DNA of 64,000 nt from Nematopogon swammerdamellus (GCA_946902875.1 OX336343.1:22677596-22741595), one strand, 5' to 3'; counted from the stretch's first letter, positions 1 to 10,149 are shown. The notes: generated from the letters alone by a model not told the origin. Translations and numbers: made by a program.

Positions 1-3000
1 GTACGAATCGACGTCGGCAGAACGCAGAGTTCAACATTTCGTGTTGAAGTGTGACGTAGGTCTGCCGGAATCGACTCTATAACTGAAGCATTATTTGATG
101 CCCAGTCCCTCATCACAAAGCCAGCCTGCCGATGAACTGTGATAATATCTGAGGCGAGTTGAGCAGCCTGCTCAACGTGATCTACACTACCAATGTAATC
201 GTCCATGTAATGGTCGCGTAGAATAGCTTTCGTCGCATCTGGGTATGTATGTTCGAACTCTATAGCATTTTTATTTCGAATGTAGTGAGCAGTGCACGGG
301 CTCGACGTCGCTCCAAAGATCATTGAGCTCATTCTATACTCTTTCACCTTACCTTGAGTATTTCCTTGTCTCCACAGATATCTCTGAGCGTCCCTATCTT
401 CCGCTCTTATTTTTATTTGCGGGAACATCTCCTGAATGTCCGCGGTCATGGCAATACTTCTCTCCCGGAAACGAAATAGAATGCCTAGCAACAACTGCAG
501 CATATCCGGTCCCGGTAAAAGTGAGGAATTTAAACTGACGCCATGTGACTTGGAAGCAGCGTCATGAACGATTCGCAGTTTACCTGGTTTGTTTGGATTC
601 ACAACACCAAAGTGTGGTAAATACCAGAGCGGATTCGTCGATACTTCACCGGTACATTCTTCCGCATAACCCTTGTCAATCATACTTTGCATATTTTTAT
701 TATACAAATCCATAAGTTGTGGAGATTTGATAAGCTTCTTCTCGAGCATCTCTAACCTGCGCCGTGCCTGCGAATAACTTTCTGGCAGTCGAGGGTTGTC
801 TGAGCGCCATAGAAGTCCCACCTCGAAACGTCCACCTGGCAGCCGCCGCGATGTGGTATCGAGGAGCTGTAAAGCACGATTATTTTCTACACCGACACTG
901 TTATATTTTGTAATACCTATGCAGTCCAATTTGTATTGCTCTTTGATAATCGAATCAACGTCTTCAGATTCTGTTTCTACGAGAAAATGAACTTTTTCTG
1001 CAGTCGTGTTTAAAAATTGTACAGGCTTCGACCAACTGTTGTGTACACCGTGCAGAACCCAACCTAGGGAAGTAAGACAGGCAACTGGTTCATTTTTCGT
1101 AGCACTCCTCGTCTCTTTCGAGAGTGTAAGCAGACTATCCGGACTACCTATCAGAACAGTCGGAACGGCGTCCTCGTAAGACAGCTCATTAACGAGATCC
1201 CAGAGATGCACGTAATGTGAGAGATCTAGAGATTTTACCGACTGTCGAGTCAACCCGAGAGAAGGCGTAGATTTAGCATTTTCCACTAAATATAATTCGT
1301 TACATTTTGGACCCCTTATGTGGAAGCTTACCTGTTCAGCTTTCGTTTTCATCGCCATGCCTTTAATTGCACCTATCGTCAAATCCGTTTCGGGGCCAGT
1401 CGCTCCGATACGTCTCGCTACGTCCGAATCGATAAGTGAGACAGTTGCGCCCTCGTCTAAAAAGGCGTAAGTCTCCACCTCCCCGGTTGGCCCACTCACT
1501 ACTACCGGAAGTACTTTAAGCAGCACCTGTCTTGATGACTTTTGCTTAGAAAAGGGTTCAACGAACGTATTCGACACAACGGCCTTATTGCTTTCATCAT
1601 GCTGATCATAGTCAGTTGAACGATTTTCACCAGTACTAGATAAAGTGGAGGTGCCAATTTGAGATGGCTTACAAATGAAACACGCTCTTTCAATCGTAGA
1701 TGACTCCTGCTCAGACTTTGGTTTAGCGACGGGAAAGGTACCTCCGTGCAGTAATCTATTGTGACGCAATCTGCAGCCATTGATACCGCACGGCTTTACT
1801 TTGCAGCTTTTCCACTGATGGGCAGTATCCTTCAAGCACCTGTAACATACTTTAGATTTACGCAGCCAGGCCCACCTGTCATCGACAGCGAGCGATTTAA
1901 ACTTTTCGCAGAAATGAGTGACATGTGATTCTTTACAATATGAGCATTCCGTTGGCTGGGTGAGATTATCTCTAAAGGCCGCACACACTTGGGTGGATTC
2001 TGACGCAACATAATCTTCTTGATCGGAATCTGTTGATATACAATGAACCTGTCCTTTCGCACCACGCTGCTCTCGTTTTGTACCATGATCGAGTTGCGGC
2101 GGGATATGCGGCAGTGTGAGCGGACCGAATTTCATTTGACTTTCAGCCTCGCGAAGTAAAAATTCAGAAAATAAAATCAACTTTACCTGATTAGGTTTTT
2201 CAAATGCATAATCTCTCCACCTCGCTTGCATCCAAGGCGAAAGTTTGTTTATCATTGCATCGAACAATTCCGGCGAGTGAAGATATTCGTGCTTGTCCAG
2301 CAAACGAATCGTTTCTACACAGTTACGAATCCTGCAAGCAAATGTATTTATATCTTTATTTTCATTAAGTTTAGGTAAAGCGCGCATCGTGGCAAGCTCT
2401 TGCATGACCATATGTTCCGGTCTTGCGAAACGTTGCTCCAGCGCGTGTAGAACTTCGTCAGATTCACGTGCGGACACGAGAAGGGACGCGACCGCATCAT
2501 GTGCCTCCCCGCGTACCGCATGTCGGAGGCGCGCGAGGTTTTCCGTCGCTGAATACGAGTCTTTAGTGTCATCGAAAGATCTCTTGAATGCCAACCACTG
2601 AGTGGGATGACCGTAGTAAGGAGGCAACTCTACGTACCACGGCTTTTTAACTCGACTTTTTGACCTAGAGTTCGATGCCAAAGCGGCTATAGCCGAGGCA
2701 AGTTGAGAAATTTCAGACGACTTCTCGTTAGTGATTGCTGACGTATTAATTTGTGTTATCTTACCGATGTCATCAACTTGACCACTCTCATACCGCCGTG
2801 GCGGACTGACCGTAGCCCCACTCCGCCCTAGCGGCGGCCGTGCAGGGATGCTCTGTGCGTGTGCGTTGAGCGAAGAAGGCTCTCGCTCTACACTTGTAGC
2901 CCGCCGCGGTATCACCGTCTGTGGTGTAGATTTGTTGTTGGAATAATATGTATAATTTTCCGAATTGATGACATGATCGGTAACCTGTAATGAGTCCGAG

Positions 3001-3254
3001 TTGTTGACCCAGTCTATTGTGCGGGATGTGTGCACGCTTCCAGTGCGCGTGCTCCCGGCGTCAGTTGAGGCGTCGATAGCAGCCAGCTCCGCACGCAACT
3101 CCAGCTCCGCTAGTTGGCGCTCACGCTCCGCAGCTAGGCGCTCACGCTCCGCAGCTAGGCGCTCACGCTCGGACTCACGCTCGGACTCACGCTTCGCAGC
3201 TAGGCGCTCGCGCTCGGCCTTACGCTCTGCTGCTAGGTGCTCACGCTCCGCAGC
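1..3254 (-). CDS. Bel/Pao retrotransposon Gag-Pol, main frame (partial at the left edge)
   Basis: Read on the minus strand, this frame stays open for more than 1,080 codons from about 3254 to base 1 and leaves the window. In order it shows an E/R-rich helix (about 3100-3250); a Gag-like domain with PYYGHPTQW near 2600-2630, as in DUF1759 proteins; cysteine/histidine knuckles near 1745-1960 (C-x2-C-x3-H-x4-C, then C-x2-C-x5-H-x4-C); an aspartic protease motif FLDEGATVSLID near 1435-1475; and the reverse transcriptase, with TADIQEMF near 425-450 and the catalytic YMDDYI at 192-209. RNase H and integrase would lie left of base 1. The order matches Bel/Pao elements, where this polyprotein makes capsid, protease and reverse transcriptase for copying through RNA. 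Many visible minus-strand short ORFs here are other-frame shadows. The long open frame suggests a young insertion. Confidence 0.93.
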
Positions 3255-3640
3255 AGGCGCTCACGCTCGGCCTCACGCTCGGCGACCTTACGCTCGAGCT
3301 CTATAAGCCGACGCGCGTGGAGTACCTCCGCCGACAACTTACGCGCGACGAGCGAGGATGTCGAGCGCGAGGAGCGCGTGGGACCGGTGCTGCCGTGCTG
3401 CTGCTCACCTACAACACGATCAGAGACAGAATTGGGATCCACGCCTCCTTCGCCCCCACCTCGGGGCGCGTGTGCGACCGGCGCGTGAGGAGCACGGTGC
3501 ACGACCGAGTCCGATATAGAGGACCGACTCATGTGAGGTCGTGCACGCTCCGCACCGGGCGCTGCTCCCGAGACGGACGAAGGGCGATCGTGTGGACCCT
3601 TTGACTCTCGGTCTCGCTTCGTAGAAGCTCTGGTTTTCAT
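3233..3640 (-). CDS. Bel/Pao Gag N-terminus, cut off by a frameshift
   Basis: The ATG at 3640 is the first one after an in-frame TAG on the minus strand, so it is the likely Gag-Pol start. The 135 residues are low complexity (S/R/P/H-rich), then a charged helix of repeated E-R-E and A-E-R units. The frame ends at 3233 with LLRSVST. Just before the end, one copy of the tandem coding repeat reads ccgcagcaggcgc where its neighbours read ccgcagctaggcgc. Loss of that single base near 3255 moves the frame, and the second frame carries the rest of Gag-Pol. A mutation in a repeat tract is simpler than programmed frameshifting, because the site lies far upstream of the Gag/protease border. A sequencing or assembly error is also possible. 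Confidence 0.85.
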   Translation of the reverse strand: MKTRASTKRDRESKGPHDRPSSVSGAAPGAERARPHMSRSSISDSVVHRAPHAPVAHAPRGGGEGGVDPNSVSDRVVGEQQHGSTGPTRSSRSTSSLVARKLSAEVLHARRLIELERKVAEREAERERLLRSVST

Positions 3641-3937
3641 TCTCGCTGTGCTGGACTATACATCCGCTCGAAGTAACCAAAATGATAGCGAGAAATCAAA
3701 ACAGAACTTCCATTGCGAGATTTTTTATTAGAATAATTTTCTTTTTTGACAACTAAAATATTTCAATTTTAATTTGACATTAATATTTTTTTTCTTCGTG
3801 TGAAAGTTGATTTTTGCATATTGGTCGTCAACACAAACATTGGACAGTACGACGTCCCTACCTGTTCTAAGTTTCTTGGCATAAGCATTGCGGCGGAACG
3901 CTGCGTCTGTCATGGGAACCATGCCGGTGATCCCCAC
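3641..3937 (-). other. Probable Bel/Pao leader or LTR remnant, boundary not resolved
   Basis: This AT-rich stretch lies directly upstream (minus strand) of the Gag start, where the leader, primer-binding site and 5' LTR should be. I found no clear TG...CA LTR pair or convincing primer-binding site; the partner LTR would be outside the window. A 69-residue minus-strand ORF (3728-3937) has no recognisable domain and is probably chance. Confidence 0.35.
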
Positions 3938-4134
3938 GATGGATGGATGAATATTTTTGTTTATAGTTATACGTAATTATTTTGACTTATATGTAAGGTT
4001 TTTATTTTTGCTTATGTTTGTACATATATTTTATATTTTAGTCATACATAACATAATATTGCGATTGCGACACTGGAGTGGGAACAACCTAATAATGAGG
4101 AACATCTATCTATAGCGATCGGCGACAACGTGCA

Positions 4135-4215
4135 GAACAGGCTTCTATGCGGCCATCCTTCGTCCAGTGCAGTGGTATCAACCCGGTCGGCTACAATTGG
4201 AGCCTACCACCTAAG
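4135..4215 (-). repeat. SINE family B, fragment
   Basis: It matches the middle of the longer family B copies (the part around the ggcggccat, gtatcaaccc and ggctacaatt blocks) in reverse orientation. The tRNA-like head and the 3' end are missing. The 3938-4134 and 4216-4504 flanks are AT-rich and show no feature I can name. Confidence 0.7.
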
Positions 4216-4504
4216 TAAGGGATGTGTGTCTATGCCTGTAAATTGTGCACTCGTCTACATTTGTTCTTATTATTTCCCGGAAATGTTGTAGGGGAACGTT
4301 ACTAAGTATTAATTAGCTCATAAAATGAACGGAACATGACGTGATTAGACCACCGCGATAAAAAAAGGCAAAATGCCAGGAACTTTCGTCCGCCATGTCG
4401 ACCGCGTCCACCACAATCCCTTTATCAAATAGCACAGTCCCGTTGTTACAAGGAATTGCTACAGCCCGCCAAGTGTGTCATTGTCTAGATAAAGTTGAAA
4501 CTAT

Positions 4505-4785
4505 TATTAAAAAAAAAACATTGAAAAAAACACGTTTCTTGTATGGGAACCCCCCTTAGTTTTTAACTTTTTAAATTTTTTATTATTTGTTATTATATCC
4601 GCCATAATAACACATATTCTGTGAAAATTTCAACGGCCTACCTATTACGGTTCAAGAGATACAGCCCTCGGACAGACAGGCGGACGGACGGACCGGAGGG
4701 ACAGACGGACGGACGGACAGACAAACAGACTGACGGCGTAGGCTTAGTAATAGGCTTCCGTACGGGATACGGAAACCTATATAAT
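4505..4785 (+). repeat. Family A repeat, 5'-truncated copy
   Basis: Family A runs from a GTGCGAGTCGAACTCGCGC block, through CATATTCTGTGAAAATTTC and CAAGAGATACAGCCCTCGG, to a (GACA/GACG)n run and a TACGGAACCCT end. This copy has the second half, with an expanded GGACGGACGGAC block and a degraded end (gatacggaaaccta). I know this end sequence as very widespread in Lepidoptera; its class is uncertain. Confidence 0.85.
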
Positions 4786-4812
4786 CTGTGGAATTATGAT
4801 TAAAAAGTTATG

Positions 4813-4889
4813 GACCTAACCATAGCCGACTATCATTGGTCTTCCTCTGTAGAGGGAGACAATGATAGTCGGCTCGGCTATGACCTAAC
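4813..4889. mobile_element. 61-bp palindromic foldback element with an 8-bp target duplication
   Basis: The element (4821-4881) starts CATAGCCGACTATCATTG and ends with its near-complement. It is flanked on both sides by GACCTAAC (4813-4820 and 4882-4889). It shares its ends with the larger foldback at 5219-5524. An 8-bp duplication fits the hAT or P superfamilies. It sits in a CCTAA-like tract. Confidence 0.8.
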
Positions 4890-4957
4890 CCTATACCTAA
4901 CCTAACCTATCCTTACCTAACCTAACCTTACCAAACCTAACCTATGTTAGGTTGACT
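4882..4957. repeat. Degenerate (CCTAA)n tract, insect-telomere-like
   Basis: The run is made of CCTAAC, CCTTAC and CCAAAC pentamer/hexamer variants. Most insects have TTAGG telomeres, so this looks like an internal telomere-like block. It is too diverged and short to be a chromosome end. The target site of the 61-bp foldback was part of it. Confidence 0.6.
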
Positions 4958-4989
4958 AAAAAGTTGTTGCCCGGGCATTTACCTACAAT

Positions 4990-5747
4990 ATTAATTTTTT
5001 AGGAAGCGCATCATGTGGCGCCTAGCCATCCATAAGGTGTCTAACGACGCCCATGGACTTTCGACGTGGAAACCCGTAACCCAACCGATTCAATTCGAAC
5101 TGCACCTCGCTCACTCACGAAGCCACTCGATCGCCTTATTTCTCCTCAGGGCAGATATTGCATCCCTATACACTGGACTGCACTGGGCTTACCGCGAATG
5201 CGTACCAATCGGTTCTGCCATAGCCGAATATCATTGTCTCCCTCTACGGAGACCAAGCCATGCTGCATCGTCATAGCCCCACTGCGACGTTGCTATCGCT
5301 TACTCGCTCACGCTTGCCTACCGATCACAGGAGCGAGAGAGAAAACGAAGATTTCGTCGGTCGCCCGATGAAGGGTGAGCGATTTCATTTTTCTCTCTCG
5401 CTCCTGTCATCGGTAGGCAAGCGAGAGCGAGTAAGCGATAGCAACGTCGCAGTGGGGCTATGACGATGCAGCATGGCTTGTCTCCGTGACAGTCCAATGA
5501 CAGTGTCCAATGACAGTCGGCTCTGGTTCTGCAGATGTTTCCTCTACAGAACTGGTAAACTCTGGAACGCTCTGCCTGCTCACATATTTTCCCCCAAGTA
5601 CAGTCTCGGGTCCTTCAAGAGATGCGTGAATAGGCACCTGTCAGACCGGGGCATGACATTCGCAACACCCGCCGCGTACGGACCTAATGTCCATGGGCGT
5701 CGTAGTAGACACCTTATTGGTGGTTGGGCTCCACATAAAGCTCTAAA
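4990..5747 (+). pseudogene. LINE 3'-terminal coding fragment, split by a foldback insertion
   Basis: After the insertion (5533 on) the + strand encodes CFLYRTGKLWNALPAHIFSP and then a SFKRCVNRHL block. This is the classical C-terminal tail of a non-LTR reverse transcriptase. Before it (about 5160-5210) lies the matching upstream part. Related tails lie at 29490-29680, 47700-48200 and 48290-48405. The copy has no upstream reverse transcriptase and is dead. SINE B follows directly at 5748. Confidence 0.75.
5211..5532. mobile_element. 306-bp foldback (hAT/P-like) element with an 8-bp duplication
   Basis: The element is 5219-5524, flanked by GGTTCTGC at 5211-5218 and 5525-5532. Its ends are CATAGCCGAATATCATTG and the related complement of GACAGTCGGCTCT. 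Inside are two arms of about 95 bp (about 5248-5342 and 5391-5487) that are almost perfect inverted copies, with a short loop. No coding capacity. The paralogous LINE tail at 29540 has the uninterrupted site, so the insertion boundaries are well supported. Confidence 0.88.
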
Positions 5748-6158
5748 GCGGCGGGTGGCCGAGTGGTTTGGGCATCGGCTTCTCAATCGGGAGGTCCGAG
5801 GTTCGAATCCGGTCGGCGTGTACCAATGAGTTTTTTCTGACGAAAAAATTTACGTGCATACCTACACCCGCTGCTTCACCGTTCGGAACCGGTGTAAAAC
5901 TGTAGGTCCCTTCCCTTGCCCCTTACTAGGTGGTAGGCTCAAATTGTAGCCGACTGGGTTGATACCACCGTACTGGATGTAAGATGGCCGCAAGCAACCT
6001 CGGTTGTGTTCTCCTCTAGTCCAGTATAGCCAGCAATCCAGGGAAGTCTCCGGTATGGCACCTACCTTCTCGGAGGTGATATTGGCTGGTTAGAGCATGT
6101 GCTTTGGCCCCTCCGACTCAGCCACCCATACCGGATTACATAAACAAAAAAAAACATG
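5748..6158 (+). repeat. SINE family B, full length
   Basis: This is a tRNA-derived SINE. The head has a pol III A box tggccgagtgg (5756-5766) and a B box ggttcgaatcc (5800-5810). The body has a CACCGTTCGGAACCGGTG hairpin-like block and a tail ending GGATTACATAA plus an A-run. It is the reference copy for the other B copies. The tRNA-like head does not fold as a complete tRNA gene, so this is not called as one. Confidence 0.88.
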
Positions 6159-6171
6159 GCGCGCTTTCTAA

Positions 6172-6588
6172 AAAAAACCGGTCAAGTGCGAGTCGAACTC
6201 GCGCACCGAGGGTTCCGTATCGCCATGTCATGTTCAGCGCCACTCACGCCATCTATGGCGTGTTTATAAAATGCTTCATATTAGTTAAAATTCATGATTA
6301 GTTTAAAATGCTTCATACTCTTTTCGGCAAATGGCGCGCGTACACTTTTTAGTTTCTTTTTAGGGAAACCCCGTGATGTTTTTTTACTTTTTCTTATTTT
6401 TATTATTTTTTGTTATATCGGCCATAATAAATAACGTCGTCCATAATAAATAAAGTAATATGTATTCTGTGAAAATTTCAACGGGCTACCTATTACGGTT
6501 CAAGAGATACATACAGCCCTCGGACAGACAGACAGACGGCGCAAGCTTAGTAATAGGGTCCCGTACCGGATACGGAACCCTAAAAATA
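6172..6588 (+). repeat. Family A repeat, near full length
   Basis: It runs from accggtcaagtgcgagtc through gggttccgtatcgcc, atctatggcgtg and attctgtgaaaatttc to gatacggaaccctaaaaa. Both ends carry GGGTTCCGTA in opposite orientation, so the body is bounded by short inverted repeats. Confidence 0.87.
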
Positions 6589-6654
6589 CAGTTACTTCGG
6601 TGGAGATCCGTTGTCTCACAAGCGTGAGCCGTGCGTGACATTCATGCAATGTAA

Positions 6655-6906
6655 TTAATACAAAGTCAGTCAACGTGTAAGCGTCCACTGCTGGACATGC
6701 GCCTCTCTAATATCTCCAGTCCTCACGGCCTTCAGTGGTACGGAACCACTGCTTTCCGGCGACGTACTTGATGTTGTCGTCCCACCTGTCGGGTGGTCTT
6801 CTCACACTCCGTTTTCCTGTCCATGACCGCCAGGGTAGGACACGGTTACTCCAACGGTCGTCGTCTCTCCGGCTAACGTGCCCAGCCCACTGCCACCAGA
6901 AGCTTA
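6655..6906 (-). pseudogene. LINE C-terminal fragment (family F)
   Basis: The minus strand encodes a degenerate tail with GKQWFRTTEGREDW followed by a QQWTLTR-like end, after a DNA block gggtggctaagcttctgg. The same tail appears at 12634-12722, 14690-14968, 32786-32928 and 57733-57800. It looks like the end of a non-LTR retrotransposon ORF2. Stops and frameshifts are present. Confidence 0.7.
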
Positions 6907-7387
6907 GCCACCCGGTGTAAAATACAGACTACTTTGGTGCGTCGGCGGATTGCCTCGTTAAGCACCATATGACGTAGCGATATTTCCAGCATGGAGAGAA
7001 TTAAATTCAGATGCCCAAACAAACGAACACGTTCCAAGGACACTTTCATTTTATATAAAACCCACTGTAATTATACAGTAAACATAGATTTATTAATAGA
7101 AGTTGTAAATTATATTATGAAATTTTCCATAGTGTAGACATATTTAACACAAAATTAGGTAGTTTTAAGAAACAGTGTTTAACTTTGTGCACAGAAATTA
7201 ATTTGCTCTAGGTTCTTAAAATTTAATTACTATTGTTATTATATATATTTTTTTTTTGCATATATTTTACTTCTTTTTTTTTATGATAAACTAGTGTTGA
7301 AAACATGTTTATATAGTTTTTCCTAATTGTGGAAACTTTACTGGTTTATGTTATTACTTTATGTTTATTTAATTTAAGATATTTATA
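6907..7387. other. AT-rich stretch, nothing recognised
   Basis: Long T and TA runs, no repeat family shared with the rest of the window and no ORF of note. Confidence 0.6.
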
Positions 7388-7555
7388 ATGGAGGCGAGAG
7401 TGGATGGATACTGGGCCACTATAAGGAAGAGAGTGGCCAGTTTCGCAGACTGTGTTTTAAAAACGGATAATTGTACTGTTGAATCAGCGGTGAGGGGTGG
7501 ATGTGGGAGAATGTTTCAATACTGGTCCCACATACACTCCTCGCCTTGTCTGTAA
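7388..7555 (+). CDS. Short ORF (55 aa) before a poly(A) signal, possible LINE or exon end
   Basis: ATG at 7388 to TAA at 7553-7555; the product starts MEARVDGYWATIRKRV and ends FQYWSHIHSSPCL. About 100 bp downstream, AATAAA (near 7652) is followed by a (TTATTA)n run, like the 3' end of a retroposon. No domain is recognised. It could be the last coding piece of a LINE, a terminal exon, or chance. Confidence 0.35.
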   Translation: MEARVDGYWATIRKRVASFADCVLKTDNCTVESAVRGGCGRMFQYWSHIHSSPCL

Positions 7556-7789
7556 TGTTGTCTTTTTCTTGTGTATTTTTAGTTAGTTGTTTTGTATCTA
7601 TTTTTGTGTTGTCATCTTATGTTGTGTTTTTGTATGGGCAGAATTGTCTGAAATAAAGAAGTTATTATATTATTATATTATTATTATTATATTATAACTG
7701 TGTGTTTCTCTAAAATAAATAAATAAATAAATCAATGTTTCGCTCTATGTATATTGCTCGCTGGGCAACTATCAACCTTTGGACAAGAG

Positions 7790-8104
7790 ATTTCAATTAA
7801 TAGAAAACATAGCTATAAAAGCTATGCAACAGAACCGGCTAATGGATTCCCCGGAGAGACCGCCCAATCTGTCGCACGCGTGAGACGTTATAAACTTTGA
7901 TGACGTACTCTATAAATTAGCGAGAAAGTGGTACCGCGAGCCAACGCATGCCGCGACCCAAAACTCGCTTCCTAGAATAATGTCGAAAATAACTGGGCCG
8001 ACCGCATTTAGGTCAGTTAAATCAACGGCCGTTATGTTACATCGAGACTCGAGTGCTTTTAGAGATAATTTCGCTGGCAAACATACACCTGCTGCATCAC
8101 AGTT
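7790..8104 (+). pseudogene. Degenerate LINE reverse transcriptase tail
   Basis: In one frame with one in-frame stop the + strand reads QLIENIAIKAMQQNRLMDSP, then a DVLYKLARKWYREPTHAATQ block and NSLPRIM. This pattern (query-line FQLIENIAIKA then an N-terminal-to-end tail) resembles the C-terminus of jockey-type ORF2. Family A directly follows. Confidence 0.55.
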
Positions 8105-8106
8105 CG

Positions 8107-8545
8107 ACGGTTTTTTAGGGTTCCGTATCCGGTACGGGACCCTATTACTAAGCCCACGCCGTCTGTCTGTCTGTCTGTCCGTCCGTTCGTCCGTCCGTCC
8201 GTCCGTCCGAGGGCTGTATCTCTTGAACCGTAATAGGTACCCCGTTGAAATTTTCACAGAATATGTGTTATTATTATGGCCGAAATAACAAGAAATAATA
8301 AAAAGTAAAAAATTCATGGGGGTCCCCAATAGTCCCCATAGAAGAAAAGAAACCAAAAAGTGTATGCGCCATGTAATGTAATGTATGCCATCTACCGAAT
8401 AGAGTATGAAGCATTTTAACTAATCATGAATTTGAACTAATATGAAGCATTTCATAACACGCAATAGATGGCGTGAGTGAGTGACGCTAACCATGACATG
8501 GCGATACGGAACCCTCGGTGCGCGAGTTCGAATCCCACTTGTTTG
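8107..8545 (-). repeat. Family A repeat, near full length
   Basis: Reverse copy: agggttccgtatccgg, then (CTGT/CCGT)n, ttttcacagaatatgtg, catctattgcgtg-type block and tcggtgcgcgagttcgaa. It ends against a SINE B copy. Confidence 0.87.
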
Positions 8546-8832
8546 TTTTATGTGATCCGGTATGGGTTGCTGAGTCGGAGGGGCCAAACCACATGCTCTG
8601 ATCTGACCAGTCAATATCACCTCCGAGAACGTAGATGACATACCGGAGACTTCCCAGGGATTGCTGGCTATGCTGGACTAGAGGAGAACACAACCGAGGC
8701 TGCTATGGATGGGACCATCCTACATCCAGTTTGTGCTACAATTTGTGCCTACCACCTAGTAAGGGGCAAGGGAAGGGACCTATAGTTATACACCGTTCCG
8801 AACGGTGATGCGGCAGGTGTAGGTGTAAGACC
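8546..8832 (-). repeat. SINE family B, lacking the tRNA-like head
   Basis: It begins with atgtgatccggtatggg (the 3' end of B in reverse) and runs through cctccgagaacgtag and ctaccacctagtaagg to the gttccgaacggtg block. It stops before the A and B boxes. Confidence 0.83.
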
Positions 8833-9268
8833 GCAGGTTTAATACCTCGGATGTGAATTTACGCGAGTACCCAGAAAGTAGTGCCTTCGCGTGCTTCTGT
8901 CCGGACAGTTGGATGGAACCAGGTGCTGCTTGCTTTGGTTGTGTGCCCAGGAGAGTATTTTTTGCCGGTATGTGCTTTTTGTTATTCCAAGTATACGGAA
9001 TCCTAACAAGGGAAGCTACGTTCAGCGCATCACGTAAGTATGTTTACGAATCTTTTACGAACGGATGGAAACAAATTAGCGGACACCGAATGACAAAGTG
9101 TGACAACTGGTGGTTTCAACATAATCTACCAACAACATAATATGGATTTAATGACCCTCTGCAATTTGTTTTCTGGCAGGCCACATGACATCATTCGGTG
9201 TGTGCATGCTATGGATGGACGAAGCATCGGTGATTGTGTTGGATAGAATATTAGTGGTGTTAGAGATG
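8833..9268. other. Unassigned stretch with a 95-codon ORF
   Basis: A + ORF (8853-9140) is open for 95 codons but has no recognised domain and no relative in the window. I see no repeat match. It may be a fragment of an unknown element or unique DNA. Confidence 0.4.
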
Positions 9269-9664
9269 TTTTTTATTTTTTATTTTTTTATGGAAACTGA
9301 CACGGTTGGCTACATCACCTACAACGTCCGTGATGTCAGCCCATAACACCGGGTGAACTAGGTCCATGTCAGTGCTTCCCCCTTTGATCGTGCCGGCTAC
9401 ACTGAACTGGTCGGAAAACACAAACTATTTACATAGCCGTTTTGACCGAAGTTTCATTCAGTGCGGTGGTACCAATCCGGGCGGGTTAAACCCTACCACC
9501 AAGTAAGATTAGGAGGGAAGGGACCTACAGTTTTACGAGGAATCCGAACCTCGGTCAGGCTCCAACGGTCAGCGGTCACCCATCCAAGTACTGACCGCAC
9601 CCAGCGTTGCTTAACATTCAATAGCGACAGTTGACTGTCTGCACCACTGAGCTATCGAGGCTGA
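9269..9664 (-). repeat. SINE family C, full length
   Basis: A second tRNA-derived SINE. In sense orientation it has a head cagcctcggtagctcagtgg (A box), a B box gtggttcggattcc, a body block taggtggtagggtttaac, and a 3' end gtgatgtagccaaccgtg plus an A-run. This copy is reversed: the T-run is at the left and the head at 9645-9664. Confidence 0.88.
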
Positions 9665-9960
9665 CGACTATTGTTTTGAAGATACCTACCTACCTATCCA
9701 CCGAGAGCAACATTAATGAAGTTAGGAAGCATTAGGAGTTCTGAAACCTTTTTAGGGAAAATGAAAAGTCTGCTGCAGTTCAATGCAAGATTGAATTAAA
9801 AAACCAAAACAGAAAGAAGATTCGGAAGCCATCTTCGCCAACATCACTGAATAATGATGCAATCGGATGACGAATGCATGAAGAGCATTCGCCAGTGGCA
9901 CAACCACAGTAGAGTCTGTGTGGAAGGAGAACCGTCATAGGATAGGATTTGAGGGCGCAC
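9665..9960. other. No feature seen
   Basis: Unique-looking sequence without a long ORF or a repeat match. Confidence 0.6.
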
Positions 9961-10140
9961 GTCAGCCTCGGTAGATTAGTGGTGCGATCAGTTGAATGTC
10001 GGTCGCATCATAAGCACACCTGGGCGCGGTCAGTGGATGGATGGGTGACGGCTTGACCGTTGAAGGCTGATCGTGGTTCGAATTCCACGTAAAACTGTGA
10101 AAGGTCGGTTGAAACGGCTATGAAAATTGTTTGTGTTCGT
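9961..10140 (+). repeat. SINE family C, internally deleted
   Basis: The head (gtcagcctcggtaga...) and B-box region are present, then the sequence jumps from aaactgtgaa to aggtcggttgaaacggc, losing the middle. It stops before the 3' end, against a jockey-like LINE fragment. Confidence 0.8.
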
Positions 10141-10149
10141 ATGCCATCA

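Noticed and set aside
1502..2086. Two minus-strand ORFs (92 and 84 codons)
   Set aside because: Frame shadows of the long Bel/Pao frame, which is open straight through both.
3233..3265. Programmed ribosomal frameshift in the Bel/Pao ORF
   Set aside because: The site lies in the N-terminal helix, not at a Gag/Pol border, and equals a one-base loss from a tandem repeat; mutation or sequence error is simpler.
2293..3604. Four plus-strand ORFs over the Gag region
   Set aside because: Antisense shadows of a GC-rich, repeat-coded Gag segment.
3690..3720. tggttacttcgagcgg (minus strand) as the Bel/Pao primer-binding site
   Set aside because: Ends in a CCA complement by chance but does not fit the acceptor/T-arm pattern of a tRNA I recognise; no LTR end next to it.
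4882..4957. A chromosome end
   Set aside because: The CCTAA tract is short, degenerate and has unrelated DNA on both sides.
5748..5820. A tRNA gene (A and B boxes present)
   Set aside because: Several copies with the same non-tRNA body; the head lacks a full cloverleaf. It is a tRNA-derived SINE. The same applies to all family B and C heads.
8853..9140. 95-codon plus-strand ORF as a gene
   Set aside because: No domain, repeat relative or splice/poly(A) context; kept only as a note.
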